Shown: in pieces, positions 1-9,127 of the stretch
How positions within the stretch are numbered: position 1 is the first letter of the stretch
Layout of the letters: every line of letters starts with the position of its first letter
DNA from: Spirochaetaceae bacterium
GTDB taxonomy: Bacteria; Myxococcota_A; UBA9160; UBA4427
Reading direction: 5' to 3'
DNA: 64,000 nt
Assembly (NCBI GenBank): GCA_020632655.1
Contig: JACKFD010000002.1
Span: forward strand, 417,485 to 481,484
The notes under the pieces: generated by a model
The model's database searches: none
What the model saw: the letters and a program-made list of their open reading frames with translations, nothing else
What the model was told of the DNA's origin: nothing
Made by a program: the position numbers and the translations under genes

Positions 1-1
1 C

Positions 2-1039
2 GAGATCCTGCGCGACTCGGTCGAGCTGCCCTACCTGCATCCCGACGTCTTCCTCGAGCACAAGCTACGACCTCCGAAGGGCATCCTGCTCTACGGACCG
101 CCCGGCTGCGGCAAGACGCTGATCGCGAAGGCCGTCGCGAACAGCCTCGCGAAGCGGATCGAGCAGCGGACGGGCAAGGCCACGACCGCATTCTTCCTGA
201 ACGTCAAGGGACCGGAGCTGCTCAACAAGTACGTCGGCGAGACCGAGAGCAAGCTGCGCGAGGTCTTCAAGAAGGCGCGGGACAAGGCCAGCCAGGACGT
301 GCCCGTCGTCGTCTTCTTCGACGAGATGGACTCGCTCTTCCGGATGCGTGGGTCGGGGATCTCCTCGGACATGGAGGCGACCGTCGTCGCCCAGTTCCTG
401 TCGGAGATCGACGGCGTCGAGGCGCTCGAGAACGTGATCGTGATCGGTGCGTCGAACCGGCAGGACCTGATCGATCCGGCGGTGCTGCGGCCCGGACGGC
501 TCGACTTGAAGGTGAAGGTGTCGCGGCCGGATCGCGATGCGGCGCGAGACATCTTCCACAAGTACCTCACGCCCGATCTGCCGCTGCACGAGGCCTCGGT
601 TGCGAAATTCGGAGGCGACAAGGCGACGGCCTGCTCGAAGATGATCGAGGAGGTCATCGACAACATGTACTCCACGGGGGACGAGAACAAGTTCCTCGAG
701 GTGACCTACGCCAAGGGCGAGCGGGAGATCTTCTATTTCAAGGACTTCTCCTCCGGGGCGATGCTCGAGAACATCGTCGCTCGTGCCAAGCGCAAGGCCG
801 TCAAGCGCTTCCTCGAAGGCGGCGAGCACGGCATCCGGGCCGAGGACATGATCGAGTCGGTGCGCGAGGAGTTCAAGGAGAACGAGGATCTCCCGAACAC
901 CACGAACCCGGACGACTGGGCGCGCATCTCCGGGCGGAAGGGCGAGCGGATCATCAATGTCCGCACGCTCATCACGGGGATGGAGCGCAAGGAGCACACC
1001 ATCGAGAACGTCTCGAGCGGTCAGGGACAGTATCTCTGA
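2..1039 (+). CDS. mpa: Proteasome-associated AAA ATPase (Mpa/ARC), 5' end missing
   Basis: This is the unfoldase ring that recognises Pup-tagged proteins and feeds them into the 20S proteasome. The reading frame is open from the first bases, so the N-terminal coiled coil and OB domains lie outside the window and about 345 residues of AAA module remain. Visible motifs are Walker A (GPPGCGKT), Walker B (VVVFFDEMDS), the sensor segment VIGASNRQDLIDPAVLRPGR and a C-terminal GQYL. The same C-terminal tetrapeptide docks mycobacterial Mpa onto the proteasome. The gene is followed by dop, pup, prcB, prcA and pafA on the same strand, which fixes the assignment. The 184 bp before dop shows no clear signal. 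Confidence 0.95.
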   Translation, partial: EILRDSVELPYLHPDVFLEHKLRPPKGILLYGPPGCGKTLIAKAVANSLAKRIEQRTGKATTAFFLNVKGPELLNKYVGETESKLREVFKKARDKASQDVPVVVFFDEMDSLFRMRGSGISSDMEATVVAQFLSEIDGVEALENVIVIGASNRQDLIDPAVLRPGRLDLKVKVSRPDRDAARDIFHKYLTPDLPLHEASVAKFGGDKATACSKMIEEVIDNMYSTGDENKFLEVTYAKGEREIFYFKDFSSGAMLENIVARAKRKAVKRFLEGGEHGIRAEDMIESVREEFKENEDLPNTTNPDDWARISGRKGERIINVRTLITGMERKEHTIENVSSGQGQYL

Positions 1040-1223
1040 CCCGAGGACGTCGGGAACCAGGCCTGCCAGCTCGAGCCGGCGGCGTGCACGGCGGTCGCAA
1101 GCGATCGTCGCGCAGATGCGGGGCGGGAACGAGAGCACCGACCCGCCGGCTCGGCAGGCGGCCTGAAGACGGGCGCGGTTCGGCGCGGACGGCCCGTCGA
1201 AAACGGATGGCAACGAGGACGAG

Positions 1224-2708
1224 ATGGCGATTCCCACTGTCATGGGCACCGAGATCGAGTTCGGGATCATGGTCAAGAACGATCCCGACTTCGATCCGAT
1301 CTCGTCCTGCGTGCTGATCGTGAACGCGTATCGGGAGGACCCCGACGGCCACATCCTCTGGGACTACGACCAGGAGAATCCGCTCGCCGACGCGCGGGGA
1401 TTCCAGGTCGAAGGGGAGAAGTACACGCCCAACCAGCAGGAGAACATCGCCCGCAACAAGACGCTCATCAACGGTGCGCGCTACTACGTCGATCACGCGC
1501 ATCCGGAGTACTCGAGTCCCGAGGTCACGAACGCTCGCGACCTCGTCGTGCACGAGAAGGCGGGCGAGCGGATCATCGAGATCAGCCGTCGCGAGGCGAA
1601 TCAGCTCCTGCCGGACGGTGCGCAGATGCTGATCTACAAGAACAACAGTGACCGGAAGGGCAACTCCTACGGGTGCCACGAGAACTATCTCATGGACCGG
1701 AGGGTGTCGTTCAAGCAGATCGTCGAGCCGCTGCTTCCCTTCTTCTCCACGCGTCAGATCTGGTGCGGGGCCGGGAAGGTCGGGAGCGAGAATCGCAGCC
1801 ATCCCTGCGACTACCAGATCTCGCAGCGAGCGGATTTCTTCGAGACCGAAGTGGCGCTCGATACGATGGTGAAACGACCGATCGTCAATACCCGCGACGA
1901 GCCGCACGCGGATCGTGAGAAGTACCGACGTCTCCACGTGATCGTGGGCGACTCGAACATGTCGGAGTTCACGATCTATCTGCGCAACGGCGTGACGGCG
2001 CTCGTCCTGGCGATGATCGAGGACGGCGCGATCACCAAGGATCTGTCGCTGCGCGATCCGGTGCGAGCGATTCGCGAGGTCTCGCACGACCTGACGCTCC
2101 GCAAGGGGCTCACGATGGACGACGGGAAGACGCGGACCGCGCGGGAGATCCAGGCCGACTTCCTGGAGATGGCGCTCGCCTACACGTCTTCGAGGTCGAT
2201 CGATCCGGTACAGAAGGACGTCCTGCAGAAGTGGCAGGACGTGATGGAGGCGCTCGAGCGGGACCCGATGGAGCTCGATACGCGCGTCGACTGGGTGATC
2301 AAGAAGAGGCTCATCGAGAGCTACATGGAGCGGAAGGGACTCTCCTGGGGCGATTCGCAGGTCGAGATGCTGGATCTGCAATACCACGATTCGAGGCCGG
2401 ACAAGGGCCTCTATCATCTCCTCGAGCGGCAGGGGAAGGTGGAGCGGATCGTGACCGACGAGGAGATCCAGCACGCGATCTACAATCCCCCGCGCGATAC
2501 GCGAGCCTTCTTCCGAGGGGAGTGCCTGAGGCGCTATCCGAGCGAAGTGTTCGGTGTGAACTGGGACTCGATCTCCTTCGGGCTGGAGGACGAGTCCATC
2601 AAGAGAGTGATGATGGCCGAGCCGTTGAAGGGCACGAGCGATTACGTCGAGGAGCTCCTCGACCGATCGGCGACCGCGGCCGAGCTGCTGAAGAACATGG
2701 AATCCTGA
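1224..2708 (+). CDS. dop: Pup deamidase/depupylase Dop
   Basis: Dop converts the C-terminal Gln of Pup to Glu and also removes Pup from substrates. It is a glutamine-synthetase-fold, ATP-binding enzyme. The 494-residue length matches mycobacterial Dop. The N-terminus MGTEIEFGI carries the metal/ATP-binding Glu pair, followed by a loop (NDPDFDPISS) typical of Dop and absent from the paralogue PafA encoded downstream. The segments FKNN-like YKNNSDRKGNSYGCHENY and NTRDEPHADREKYRRLHV are shared with PafA. The ATG at 1224 is preceded by a purine-rich GAGGA-type site. The gene lies between mpa and pup, so substrate and enzyme are probably cotranscribed. Confidence 0.95.
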   Translation: MAIPTVMGTEIEFGIMVKNDPDFDPISSCVLIVNAYREDPDGHILWDYDQENPLADARGFQVEGEKYTPNQQENIARNKTLINGARYYVDHAHPEYSSPEVTNARDLVVHEKAGERIIEISRREANQLLPDGAQMLIYKNNSDRKGNSYGCHENYLMDRRVSFKQIVEPLLPFFSTRQIWCGAGKVGSENRSHPCDYQISQRADFFETEVALDTMVKRPIVNTRDEPHADREKYRRLHVIVGDSNMSEFTIYLRNGVTALVLAMIEDGAITKDLSLRDPVRAIREVSHDLTLRKGLTMDDGKTRTAREIQADFLEMALAYTSSRSIDPVQKDVLQKWQDVMEALERDPMELDTRVDWVIKKRLIESYMERKGLSWGDSQVEMLDLQYHDSRPDKGLYHLLERQGKVERIVTDEEIQHAIYNPPRDTRAFFRGECLRRYPSEVFGVNWDSISFGLEDESIKRVMMAEPLKGTSDYVEELLDRSATAAELLKNMES

Positions 2709-2762
2709 CGCAGCGACCGCCCGAGAGATCACGGGGGAGCCCCCCTTCCGGAGGACCAGACC

Positions 2763-3050
2763 ATGGCAACGTTCATTCGACTGACCGAGCAGCGCGACCG
2801 GCGGCGAGCCCGCGTCGACGCCGGGGCGGATCCGCTGCCGATGTACATGGCGGCCGGCGAGCAGAAGCAGAAGCAGAAGGGCGGCGGCGGAGACGACGAG
2901 AGCGGTGATTCCGGCGGCGGTCAGAAGCTCGCCGAGAAGGGCGAGGAGCTGAAGGAGGAGATGGACAACCTCCTCGACGAGATCGACGCGGTGCTCGAGG
3001 AGAACGCCGAGGAGTTCGTGAAGAACTACGTCCAGCGAGGCGGCCAGTAG
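2763..3050 (+). CDS. pup: Prokaryotic ubiquitin-like protein Pup
   Basis: Pup is the small disordered tag that PafA attaches to lysines of proteasome substrates. The last ~63 residues look like ordinary Pup: a Gly/Asp-rich N-terminal stretch, a helical segment around LLDEIDAVLEENAEEFV, and the terminus YVQRGGQ. The C-terminal GGQ means that Dop must deamidate it before ligation. The predicted protein has 95 residues against about 64 in mycobacteria, with an extra basic N-terminal segment of ~32 residues. The ATG at 2763 has a good GGAGG site 5-10 nt upstream. Internal ATGs at 2841 and 2847 would give the usual length but lack such a site. Confidence 0.95.
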   Translation: MATFIRLTEQRDRRRARVDAGADPLPMYMAAGEQKQKQKGGGGDDESGDSGGGQKLAEKGEELKEEMDNLLDEIDAVLEENAEEFVKNYVQRGGQ

Positions 3051-3120
3051 GATCGCGCGGTCGCCGGCGGAACGGCCCTTCCCGGGGCCTCGCCGCGCGA
3101 CGATTTCCAAGGGGGGGAAA

Positions 3121-3912
3121 GTGCCGCTTCGAGGCAGCTATCAGGGATCGAGTTTCTTCGAGCTTCTGCAGGTGGACCAGCCGCACCTGCTTCCGGATCT
3201 GTCCGCCTGGGGAAGAAGCGCCGCCGAGATGACGCCGCACGGGACGACCGTGTTGGCGTTCCGGTACGGAGACGGCGTGCTGGTCGCGGGAGATCGGCTC
3301 GCGACGGCCGGACACTCCGTCGCTTCCCGGGACGTCGTGAAGGTCTTCGAGACGGATCCGTACTCGTTGATGGCGATCTCGGGCGCCGCGGGGCCGAGCA
3401 TCGAGATGGCCCGCATCCTGTCCGTGGAGCTCGAACACTACGAGAAGATCGAGGGCGAACGCCTCGAGCTCGAGGGCAAGGCGAACAAGCTCTCTCAGAT
3501 GATCCGGGCCAATCTCCCTGCCGCGATGCAGGGGCTCGCGGTCGTGCCGCTCTTCGCCGGCTTCGATACCCGACGAAAGCGCGGGCGCCTCTGGAAGTTC
3601 GACATCACGGGAGGTCGGTACGAGGAGACGGAGTTCGAAGCGACGGGCTCCGGCGGCCTCTACGCACGCGAGTCCCTCAAGCACACCTGGCGAACCGAGC
3701 TGGATCGGCGCGGCGCCATCCAGGCGGCCGTCGCCGCTCTGACCGCGGCCGCCGACGAAGATCGGGCCACGGGGGGCGTCGATCTGGAGCGCGGGATCTT
3801 CCCGATCATCAAGCTCTGCACGTCGTCCGGGCACAACGACGCGACGAACGAAGAGATCGCGACGGTCTACCGATCGATCCTCGATGCACGTGCAGCGGGA
3901 GGCAACCTCTGA
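3121..3912 (+). CDS. prcB: 20S proteasome beta subunit PrcB
   Basis: This is the proteolytic subunit of the bacterial 20S proteasome, an N-terminal-nucleophile hydrolase. A ~41-residue propeptide ends at PHG, and the mature enzyme starts with TTVLAF, so Thr42 of the precursor is the catalytic residue freed by autoprocessing. Other family hallmarks are AGDR, SRDVVKVF, ELEHYEKIEGE, NLPAAMQGL and RGIFP. The chosen GTG start at 3121 follows a strong AAGGGGGG-like ribosome site. The stop overlaps the prcA start by one base (TGATG), so the two subunits are translationally coupled, as suits a fixed 14:14 stoichiometry. Confidence 0.96.
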   Translation: MPLRGSYQGSSFFELLQVDQPHLLPDLSAWGRSAAEMTPHGTTVLAFRYGDGVLVAGDRLATAGHSVASRDVVKVFETDPYSLMAISGAAGPSIEMARILSVELEHYEKIEGERLELEGKANKLSQMIRANLPAAMQGLAVVPLFAGFDTRRKRGRLWKFDITGGRYEETEFEATGSGGLYARESLKHTWRTELDRRGAIQAAVAALTAAADEDRATGGVDLERGIFPIIKLCTSSGHNDATNEEIATVYRSILDARAAGGNL

Positions 3913-4610
3913 TGTCGATGCCCTTCTACGTATCACCGGAGCAGGTGATGGCCGACAAGGCCGAGTTCGCGCGCAAGGGCATCGCGCGCGGGAAGTCGAT
4001 CGTCGCGCTCGAGCATCAGGCTGGGATCCTCCTGATGGCGGAGAACGCGACGAGTCTGTCGAAGCTCGGCGAGATCTACGACCGGATCGCGTTCGCGGGC
4101 GTGGGCAAGTTCAGCGAGTTCGACCAGCTTCGGAAGATCGGGGTGCGTTTCGCGGACACCAAGGGGTACGCCTACAGCCGCGAGGACGTTCGGGGCCGCG
4201 GGCTCGCGAATGCCTTCTCCCAGGTGATCGGCGAGGTCTTCACGCGAGAGATCAAGCCTCTCGAGCTCGAGATCATCGTCGCGGAGGTCGGAGACGACCG
4301 GTACGAGGACCACAAGGAGAACTCGCTCTACCGCATCAAGTACGATGGCTTCATCAGCGATCACAAGGGCTTCTGTGCGATCGGCGGGAACGTCGAGGAG
4401 GTCGAGACGGTCCTGAAGCGGGACTATCGAGCCGGAATGCCCCTCGGGGAGTCGGCCAAGCTCGGGCGGCGAGCCTTGAGTGCAGGGGCAGAACGAAGTT
4501 CTGAACTTGCCATCGAGAGTCTCGAGGTCTGCGTGCTCGACCGGGCGCGTGCGGGCCGCAAGTTCTACCGCCTTTCTACCGATGAAGTTCAAGGTATGCT
4601 GGACGCCTAG
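3912..4610 (+). CDS. prcA: 20S proteasome alpha subunit PrcA
   Basis: PrcA forms the outer rings of the 20S proteasome; it gates substrate entry and binds the Mpa C-terminus. The N-terminus MSMPFYVSPEQVMADKAEFARKG matches the gating segment of actinobacterial PrcA, and KFSEFDQLRKIGVRFADTKGYAY and IFTxE-like VFTREIKPLELEI follow the family. It has no propeptide or catalytic Thr, as expected of an alpha subunit. It is 232 residues long, against about 248 in mycobacteria, with a shorter C-terminal tail. Its ATG shares one base with the prcB stop, and pafA follows after 47 bp. Confidence 0.96.
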   Translation: MSMPFYVSPEQVMADKAEFARKGIARGKSIVALEHQAGILLMAENATSLSKLGEIYDRIAFAGVGKFSEFDQLRKIGVRFADTKGYAYSREDVRGRGLANAFSQVIGEVFTREIKPLELEIIVAEVGDDRYEDHKENSLYRIKYDGFISDHKGFCAIGGNVEEVETVLKRDYRAGMPLGESAKLGRRALSAGAERSSELAIESLEVCVLDRARAGRKFYRLSTDEVQGMLDA

Positions 4611-4657
4611 GGGCGCGTTACGCGTCCGACTACGCGCTCGAGCGGTCAGGCGGCTTT

Positions 4658-6064
4658 GTGCAGAAGCGCATCTACGGGATCGAGACCGAATACGGAATCA
4701 TCTTCACGCCTGAGGGCCGCAAGACCCTCCCCGTCGAGAAGGCGATCCGCTTCCTCTTCGAGAAGCTGATCACGACCGAGCACTTCCTGAACGTCTTCCT
4801 CGAGAATGGCGCCCGGTTCTACCAGGACACCGGCTGCCATCCCGAGTACGCGACCCCGGAGTGCGCCTCGCCCGGCCAGCTCATCATCTACGACAAGGCC
4901 GGCGAGCGCATCCTCGAAGATCTGCAGATCTACGCGGAAGAGAAGATCCGCGAGGAACGGATCGCGGGGAAGCTGTCGATCTTCAAGAACAATACGGACT
5001 TCGTAGGCAACAGCTACGGCTGCCACGAGAACTACCTCGTCGATCGGGACGTCGACTTCTACTACCTGGCCGAGCAGCTGATTCCGTTCCTCGTCACCCG
5101 CCAGATCTACACCGGCGCGGGAAAGGTCTTCCAGACCCAGGACGGGATCCACTACTGCGTGTCCCAGCGCGCGCAGCACATCTATCAGAAGATCTCGGGC
5201 ACCACGACGAACGATCGCTCGATCATCAATACGCGCGACGAGCCGCATGCGGACCGTGAGAAGTACCGCCGGCTCCACGTGATCGTGGGCGACTCGAACA
5301 TGAGCGAGTACACGAACTTCATCAAGGTCGGTACCTGCTCCGTCGTCCTCCAGATGATCGAGGACAACTACATCAACAAGGACTTCACGCTCCGGAATCC
5401 CGTCAAGGCGATCAAGGACATCACCTACGACTCGACCTGCAAGCGGCGTCTGCGGCTCGACAACGGGCGTGAGTACTCGCCGATCGAGATCCAGCGCGAA
5501 TACTGCGAGATGGCCCAGAAGTACATCGAGCAGTACCCCGTCTCGGACGAGCACAAGCAGGCCGTCTACATGTGGCAGCACGTCCTCGACTGCCTGGACA
5601 CCGATCCCGACAAGCTCGACCGCCAGATCGACTGGGTGATCAAGCGCCGGTTGATCCAGTCCTGGGTGGACAAGCACCGAACGAGCTGGACCGACCCGCG
5701 CGTGCTCATGCTCGACCTGCAGTACCACGACATCCGTCGGGAGCGCAGCCTCTACTACCTGCTCGAGCGGAAGGGTGCCGTGGAGCGCCTCTATACGGAC
5801 GAGGAGATCGATGCGGCGAAGACCGAGCCGCCGCAGGATACGCGTGCTCGCATGCGCGGCGAGTTCATCAAGCTCGCGCGTGAGAATTCGATCCAGTACG
5901 ACCTCGACTGGTCGAACATCCGCCTCGGGAACCTCTTGAACGTGCGCGTGATCTGCAACAACCCCTTCGAGACCGACACCGAGAAGGTCGCCGAGCTCGT
6001 GCGCACGATCCAGAAGACGAACCTGCGCAAGACGAGCCTCTCGAAGCTCGTCATCCAGTCGTAG
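4658..6064 (+). CDS. pafA: Pup-protein ligase PafA
   Basis: PafA phosphorylates the Pup C-terminal glutamate with ATP and forms an isopeptide bond with substrate lysines. It shares the glutamine-synthetase fold with Dop but starts IYGIETEYG and lacks the Dop-specific loop after the first strand. Diagnostic segments are NGARFYQDTGCHPEYATPEC, FKNNTDFVGNSYGCHENYL and NTRDEPHADREKYRRLHVIV. The latter is almost identical to the copy in dop, which shows the paralogy. The start is GTG at 4658, with only a weak purine stretch upstream. It closes the cluster; 232 bp without a gene separate it from mreB. Confidence 0.95.
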   Translation: MQKRIYGIETEYGIIFTPEGRKTLPVEKAIRFLFEKLITTEHFLNVFLENGARFYQDTGCHPEYATPECASPGQLIIYDKAGERILEDLQIYAEEKIREERIAGKLSIFKNNTDFVGNSYGCHENYLVDRDVDFYYLAEQLIPFLVTRQIYTGAGKVFQTQDGIHYCVSQRAQHIYQKISGTTTNDRSIINTRDEPHADREKYRRLHVIVGDSNMSEYTNFIKVGTCSVVLQMIEDNYINKDFTLRNPVKAIKDITYDSTCKRRLRLDNGREYSPIEIQREYCEMAQKYIEQYPVSDEHKQAVYMWQHVLDCLDTDPDKLDRQIDWVIKRRLIQSWVDKHRTSWTDPRVLMLDLQYHDIRRERSLYYLLERKGAVERLYTDEEIDAAKTEPPQDTRARMRGEFIKLARENSIQYDLDWSNIRLGNLLNVRVICNNPFETDTEKVAELVRTIQKTNLRKTSLSKLVIQS

Positions 6065-6296
6065 GGCACGACGCACCTCGTCCAGCTCGTGCCCCCGCGG
6101 CGAGCCGATCCGGTGGATCGCGCGAGTGTGTGGAATGTGGCTGGTCGAGCCCGCGACCGGGGCGTGAGCGTCCTCACGGATGCATTCCCGGATTTTGCCT
6201 GCCCCGGCCGCCTTTTGCCTCAACCTCTGCGCATTCCTGCCGATTGAAGGGCGGGCCCCTCTGTTCCCCCGACAGCGGACCCGTCTGGAGAGTCGG

Positions 6297-7334
6297 ATGT
6301 TTCTCGATGCCATCTTCGGGATGTTCTCGCACGATCTCGCGATCGATCTCGGTACGGCGAACACGCTCGTCTACAGCAAGGGCAAGGGCGTGGTCTGCTC
6401 CGAGCCGAGCGTCGTTGCCGTCACCAACGAGTCCTCCGGGCGCGCGCAACGCGTGAAGGCCGTCGGCCATGCCGCCAAGGAGATGCTCGGGCGGACGCCC
6501 GGTGGCATCGACGCCGTGCGTCCGATCAAGGACGGCGTCATCGCCGACTTCGAGATCACGGAAGCCATGCTCCGCTACTTCATCCAGCGCGCCCACAATC
6601 GCCGCACGCTGGCTCGTCCCCGCATCGTGATCTGCGTGCCGCCGTGCATCACGAGCGTCGAGAAGCGCGCGGTGCGCGAGTCGGCGCTCTCGGCGGGCGC
6701 GCGCGAGGTCTTCCTGATCGAAGAGCCGATGGCGGCCGCGATCGGGGCGGGTCTCGACGTCACGGCGCCGACCGGCAACATGGTCGTCGACATCGGAGGT
6801 GGAACGACGGACGTCGCCGTCATCTCCCTCTCCGGCATCGTCACCTCCCGTTCGATCCGCACGGGCGGTGACAAGATGGACGAGGCGATCATCAACTACG
6901 TCAAGCGCAAGTACAACATGCTGATCGGTGAACGGACGGCCGAGCAGGTGAAGATGCAGATCGGAACTGCTTCGACCGAGACGAAGCTCTCCGAGATGGA
7001 GATCAAGGGGCGCGATCTCGTGGCGGGCATTCCGAAGGTCGTCGTGACGACGAGTGACGAGATGCGAGAGGCCCTAGTCGAGCCGATCCACGCGATCGTC
7101 GAGACGGTCCATCTGACCCTCGAGAAGACGCCGCCCGAGCTCGCCGCCGACATCGTCGATCGAGGCATCATGCTCGTCGGTGGTGGCTCGCTGCTCCGGG
7201 ACCTCGATCATCTGCTCCGCCAGGAGACGCGCCTTCCGATCCTGCGCAGCGAGGATCCCTTCACGGCGGTGGTTCACGGTGCGGGCAAGGCGCTCGACAA
7301 CATCGCGCTCCTCCGCGAGGTGGCCCTCACCTGA
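6297..7334 (+). CDS. mreB: Rod-shape determining actin homologue MreB
   Basis: MreB polymerises on the inner membrane and directs the elongation machinery for peptidoglycan. The 345-residue protein shows the actin-fold signatures DLGTANTLVY (phosphate 1), DIGGGTTDVAVISL (phosphate 2) and GIMLVGGGSLLRDLDHLL (adenosine). It starts MFLDAIFGMFSHDLAIDLGTAN, with a short hydrophobic membrane-binding N-terminus. The ATG at 6297 follows CTGGAGAG. The frame is open further upstream, but that part has no homology. mreCD do not follow. The gene converges on an SCP2 gene across 27 bp, so it is probably a single-gene unit. Confidence 0.95.
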   Translation: MFLDAIFGMFSHDLAIDLGTANTLVYSKGKGVVCSEPSVVAVTNESSGRAQRVKAVGHAAKEMLGRTPGGIDAVRPIKDGVIADFEITEAMLRYFIQRAHNRRTLARPRIVICVPPCITSVEKRAVRESALSAGAREVFLIEEPMAAAIGAGLDVTAPTGNMVVDIGGGTTDVAVISLSGIVTSRSIRTGGDKMDEAIINYVKRKYNMLIGERTAEQVKMQIGTASTETKLSEMEIKGRDLVAGIPKVVVTTSDEMREALVEPIHAIVETVHLTLEKTPPELAADIVDRGIMLVGGGSLLRDLDHLLRQETRLPILRSEDPFTAVVHGAGKALDNIALLREVALT

Positions 7335-7361
7335 CGTGGCGGACGCGGTCGCAGCGCGGCC

Positions 7362-7994
7362 TCAGTCCGGCGAGGCAGCGGCCAGCGCGAGCGAGACGGC
7401 GAGCTCGAGGTCGCCCTCGACCTCGATCACCTCGTCGATGAACGCCTGCTGGAGATCCAGCTCCCCCGCGCGCAGCGCCTCGTAGACGCTTTGATCGAGG
7501 CGGATCCGGGCACGCGGCTCGGCGGTCGAGGGCGCCGAGCCGAAGCTCGCTCGCAGTGAGAAGCCGGACGGCCCCCGGACCTCGAGCTCGATGACGGCCT
7601 CGAGAGACCGGAGGCTGCGGACTCGCTGCGCCGTCAGGCGGAGCTCCTCGCGCTGGCCGGAGAGGGCGCCGAGGAAGCCCAGGAGCGAGTCGCCGCAGGC
7701 CCGCCGGATCGCCTCGAAGTCCTCGCGTCGATGCTCGAGGGTCAGGAAGGGTTTGCGCTCGGCACGCTCGACGGACTCCATCCGACCTCGCTCGAGCGAG
7801 TAGGAATACGCCGCGGAGCCAGCTTCGCCCTGCACGCGGACGACGATCGCGGTCCGGACCGCCTCCATCTCTTCCAGGACCCGAGCCGCGTCCGGGTTCC
7901 CGGCGGCGGCGGCCCGCTGTCTCGAGAGCGTCTCGTTGAATTGCTCGGGCACGCGTTCGACGTAGAAGGTCCGCTCGATCTCGGCCGTACTCAT
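7362..7994 (-). CDS. SCP2-type sterol/lipid-carrier domain protein
   Basis: A 210-residue protein whose C-terminal ~110 residues resemble the SCP2 (sterol carrier protein 2) fold. The signature is the ending DLQQAFIDEVIEVEGDLELAVSLALAA, close to the family pattern of a segment DPxxAFxxGxIxxEGD before the last helix. The N-terminal ~90 residues (MSTAEIERTFYVERVPEQF) are helical and charged and are not recognised. It probably binds a lipid or other hydrophobic ligand; the ligand cannot be read from the sequence. It is the last gene of a minus-strand operon and overlaps mltG by 4 nt (ATGA). Confidence 0.7.
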   Translation of the reverse strand: MSTAEIERTFYVERVPEQFNETLSRQRAAAAGNPDAARVLEEMEAVRTAIVVRVQGEAGSAAYSYSLERGRMESVERAERKPFLTLEHRREDFEAIRRACGDSLLGFLGALSGQREELRLTAQRVRSLRSLEAVIELEVRGPSGFSLRASFGSAPSTAEPRARIRLDQSVYEALRAGELDLQQAFIDEVIEVEGDLELAVSLALAAASPD

Positions 7995-9127
7995 CGACGG
8001 CTGCGCCTGCGCTGGAAACGATCGACCGCCGCCTCGTGCTCGGCATAGCTCTTCGAGAAGACGTGCGTGCCGTCGTTGCGGGAGACGAAGTAGAGATAGG
8101 CGGCATCCGCAGGTGCGAGCACCGCGTGAAGGGCTTCGCGCCCTGGATTGGCGATCGGTCCGGGAGGCAGGCCGCGGATGCGGTACGTGTTGTAGGGGTT
8201 GCTCGAATCCTCGAGGTGCACGCGTCGCAGATTGCCGTCGAAGCCCTCGATGCCATAGATGACGGTCGGGTCGGTCTCGAGCCGCATGCCCCGTGCGAGG
8301 CGATTGAGGAAGACGGCGGCGATCAGCGGCCGTTCCGCGGGGACCCCCGTCTCCTTCTCCACGATCGACGCAAGCGTGACGAACTCGAGCATCGTGAGGG
8401 TGCGGCCGCGCGTCTCGACCGATGCCGGGATCGCGTCCGGCACCCCGTCCGTCGTATCCGCGCCCTCGTCGACCTCGCCGGTGAGGCGGTCCCGCACGAG
8501 ATCCCCATAGACGCTCCGGAACTGATCGACCATCGACTGCACGATCCGCTCCGCCGGGAGGCCGCGTGCGAAACGGTAGGTGTCCGGATAGAGGTAGCCC
8601 TCGAGGCTCGTGCCCTGTACGCCGAGGCGCGCCGCCGACTGCGGGTCGAAGGCGATGCGCAGGAACGATTCGCGATCGACGAGACCGGCCTCCGCGAGCC
8701 GATCCGCGATCTCCACGGCACGCAGACCTTCGGGAATCGAGACCGAATGCGTGCGGACACGGCCCGAGACGAGGACGTCGAGAATCTCGGGGGTCGACTG
8801 CGCGCTCGACAGCTCGTATTCGCCGATCTTCAGGCTCGAGCCGATGCCTTCGGTCTTCGCGAACCAGCGCGCGACCCGGGCGTCGCGGATCAATCCCTCC
8901 GACTCGAGCCGTCTCGCCACCCGGCCCATGGTGTCGCCCGGGGCGACCTCGAACGCGATCGGGCGCACCTGCCTAGCACCCTCCGCCATGGCAGGTGACA
9001 ATGCGCGACGCACCCAGAGCGTGCTCGCCGTCGCGGCCAGGAGGCCGAGAACGAGCAGCGCCAGCACCAGACGCAGCAGGATCGAGCCGAAGCGCCGACG
9101 AGAGGCAATCGGAGGGGCCTCGCTCAT
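7991..9127 (-). CDS. mltG: Endolytic murein transglycosylase MltG
   Basis: MltG cleaves nascent glycan strands at the inner membrane and so ends peptidoglycan chain growth. The 378-residue protein has one N-terminal membrane helix (about residues 15-36, LVLALLVLGLLAATAS). A LysM-like YceG subdomain (FEVAPGDTMGRVARRLESEGLI) follows, and then the catalytic region LEGYLYPDTYRFARG and LASIVEKETGVPAERPLIAAVF, with the catalytic Glu in IVEKE. The ending NPYNTYRIRGLPPGPIANPGREAL is family-typical. It overlaps ruvX upstream and the SCP2 gene downstream, each by an ATGA, giving a tightly coupled three-gene unit. Confidence 0.95.
   Translation of the reverse strand: MSEAPPIASRRRFGSILLRLVLALLVLGLLAATASTLWVRRALSPAMAEGARQVRPIAFEVAPGDTMGRVARRLESEGLIRDARVARWFAKTEGIGSSLKIGEYELSSAQSTPEILDVLVSGRVRTHSVSIPEGLRAVEIADRLAEAGLVDRESFLRIAFDPQSAARLGVQGTSLEGYLYPDTYRFARGLPAERIVQSMVDQFRSVYGDLVRDRLTGEVDEGADTTDGVPDAIPASVETRGRTLTMLEFVTLASIVEKETGVPAERPLIAAVFLNRLARGMRLETDPTVIYGIEGFDGNLRRVHLEDSSNPYNTYRIRGLPPGPIANPGREALHAVLAPADAAYLYFVSRNDGTHVFSKSYAEHEAAVDRFQRRRSRR

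Noticed and set aside
972..3110. Very long minus-strand frames opposite dop and pup, and similar ones opposite pafA, recA, alaS, ispG, otsAB and dnaB
   Set aside because: They are mirror frames of strongly conserved genes in GC-rich DNA. Their translations are Arg/Asp/Leu/His-rich with no family motifs.
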